Position numbers and translations under genes: made by a program. The notes beneath the pieces are model-generated. The model worked only from the letters and a program-made list of their open reading frames with translations, had not been told where the DNA came from and made no database searches. Positions 60,321 through 60,477 of a stretch of DNA of 60,477 nt are shown one piece after another. This stretch comes from Rubidibacter lacunae KORDI 51-2 (GTDB lineage Bacteria > Cyanobacteriota > Cyanobacteriia > Cyanobacteriales > Rubidibacteraceae), in NCBI RefSeq assembly GCF_000473895.1, contig NZ_ASSJ01000085.1, positions 1 to 60,477 of the forward strand, written 5' to 3'. How positions within the stretch are numbered: the stretch's first letter is position 1; the number at the start of each line of letters is the position of its first letter.

Positions 60321-60338
60321 AGCTAGCGGAAGCTAGCT
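60321..60338. repeat. Small inverted repeat after psbA
   Basis: AGCTAGC-GGAA-GCTAGCT, a seven-base stem with a GNRA-like loop between the psbA stop and its terminator; on the minus strand the loop is TTCC. It may add to 3'-end stability of the psbA mRNA. Confidence 0.45.
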
Positions 60339-60347
60339 CGCACGGTC

Positions 60348-60477
60348 CTAGCCCAGGATTTCCGGCGCTTGCACGGCGGCCAGGTCCAGCGGGAAGTTGT
60401 GCGCGTTGCGCTCGTGCATTACCTCGAAGCCCAGGTTCGCACGGTTCAGCACGTCTGCCCAGGTGCTCACCACACGT
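60348..60477 (-). CDS. psbA: Photosystem II reaction centre protein D1, 3' end (partial)
   Basis: The last 42 codons of psbA, continuing beyond the window edge. They read [20 protein letters not shown], then [20 protein letters not shown] and a final LG. The Mn- and Cl-cluster-side residues of the D1 C-terminus are present, including H332, E333 and H337 (HERNAH), D342 and A344 (standard numbering, inferred). The precursor extension after A344 is only nine residues (AVQAPEILG), shorter than the sixteen common in cyanobacteria. Hairpins end the transcript. Confidence 0.97.
   Translation of the reverse strand, partial: RVVSTWADVLNRANLGFEVMHERNAHNFPLDLAAVQAPEILG

Overview
The window is chromosomal DNA of a phycobilisome-containing cyanobacterium. 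The evidence is a split rpoC1/rpoC2, psbO, a psbA fragment, an apcE-apcA-apcB-apcC cluster, a CpcS/CpeS-type bilin lyase, cyanobacterial-type rpsT-tatD-rpoB-rpoC1-rpoC2 order, and very many GCGATCGC-like (HIP1) octamers. GC content is fairly high. Sucrose-phosphate phosphatase and a three-repeat ApcE (tricylindrical core) fit a unicellular, salt-exposed species; a Rubidibacter-like organism is a guess, not a demonstration. I found no tRNA, rRNA, CRISPR array, prophage or intact transposase.

Layout. 0.2-11 kb: leftward transcription/translation block rpsT-tatD-rpoB-rpoC1-rpoC2, ended by a strong hairpin. 11-16 kb: leftward block with a broken HAD hydrolase gene, queG, purH and queA (two queuosine-tRNA genes around a purine gene). 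16-18.7 kb: a small conserved-looking gene, a small RP(I/V)-repeat protein and about 1.4 kb without a convincing gene. 18.7-26.9 kb: ammonium transporter (right), then a leftward cluster sigma factor / DUF1822 / membrane-anchored CHAT protease-like protein / family-2 glycosyltransferase, preceded by ruvA and sucrose-phosphate phosphatase, and a divergent dual-specificity phosphatase. 27.9-34 kb: menD, then leftward sigF with a PilP-like lipoprotein and a small protein, then psbO. 34-40 kb: small coiled protein, phosphohexomutase, RRM RNA-binding protein, a very large UPF0182 membrane protein. 40.5-45.2 kb: tetrapyrrole and bilin genes (hemA, hemF, CpcS/CpeS lyase) with a SRPBCC protein. 45.4-49.3 kb: a GldA/GldF/GldG-like ABC export module. 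49.8-54.6 kb: allophycocyanin core genes. 54.8-60.5 kb: ftsW, pentapeptide-repeat protein, ChaN-like protein, dnaN, a decayed universal-stress-protein gene and the 3' end of psbA.

How they fit together. Photosynthesis functions (PSII, phycobilisome core, heme/bilin and menaquinone/phylloquinone synthesis) sit among core housekeeping genes. The most system-like accessory unit is sigma-DUF1822-CHAT(-GT2), where a 4-nt overlap couples the sigma factor to DUF1822 and the CHAT protein keeps its His/Cys dyad. A second is sigF with a PilP-like lipoprotein, which suggests a pilus/surface regulon. Two genes (HAD hydrolase, universal stress protein) show several independent lesions and appear to be pseudogenes.
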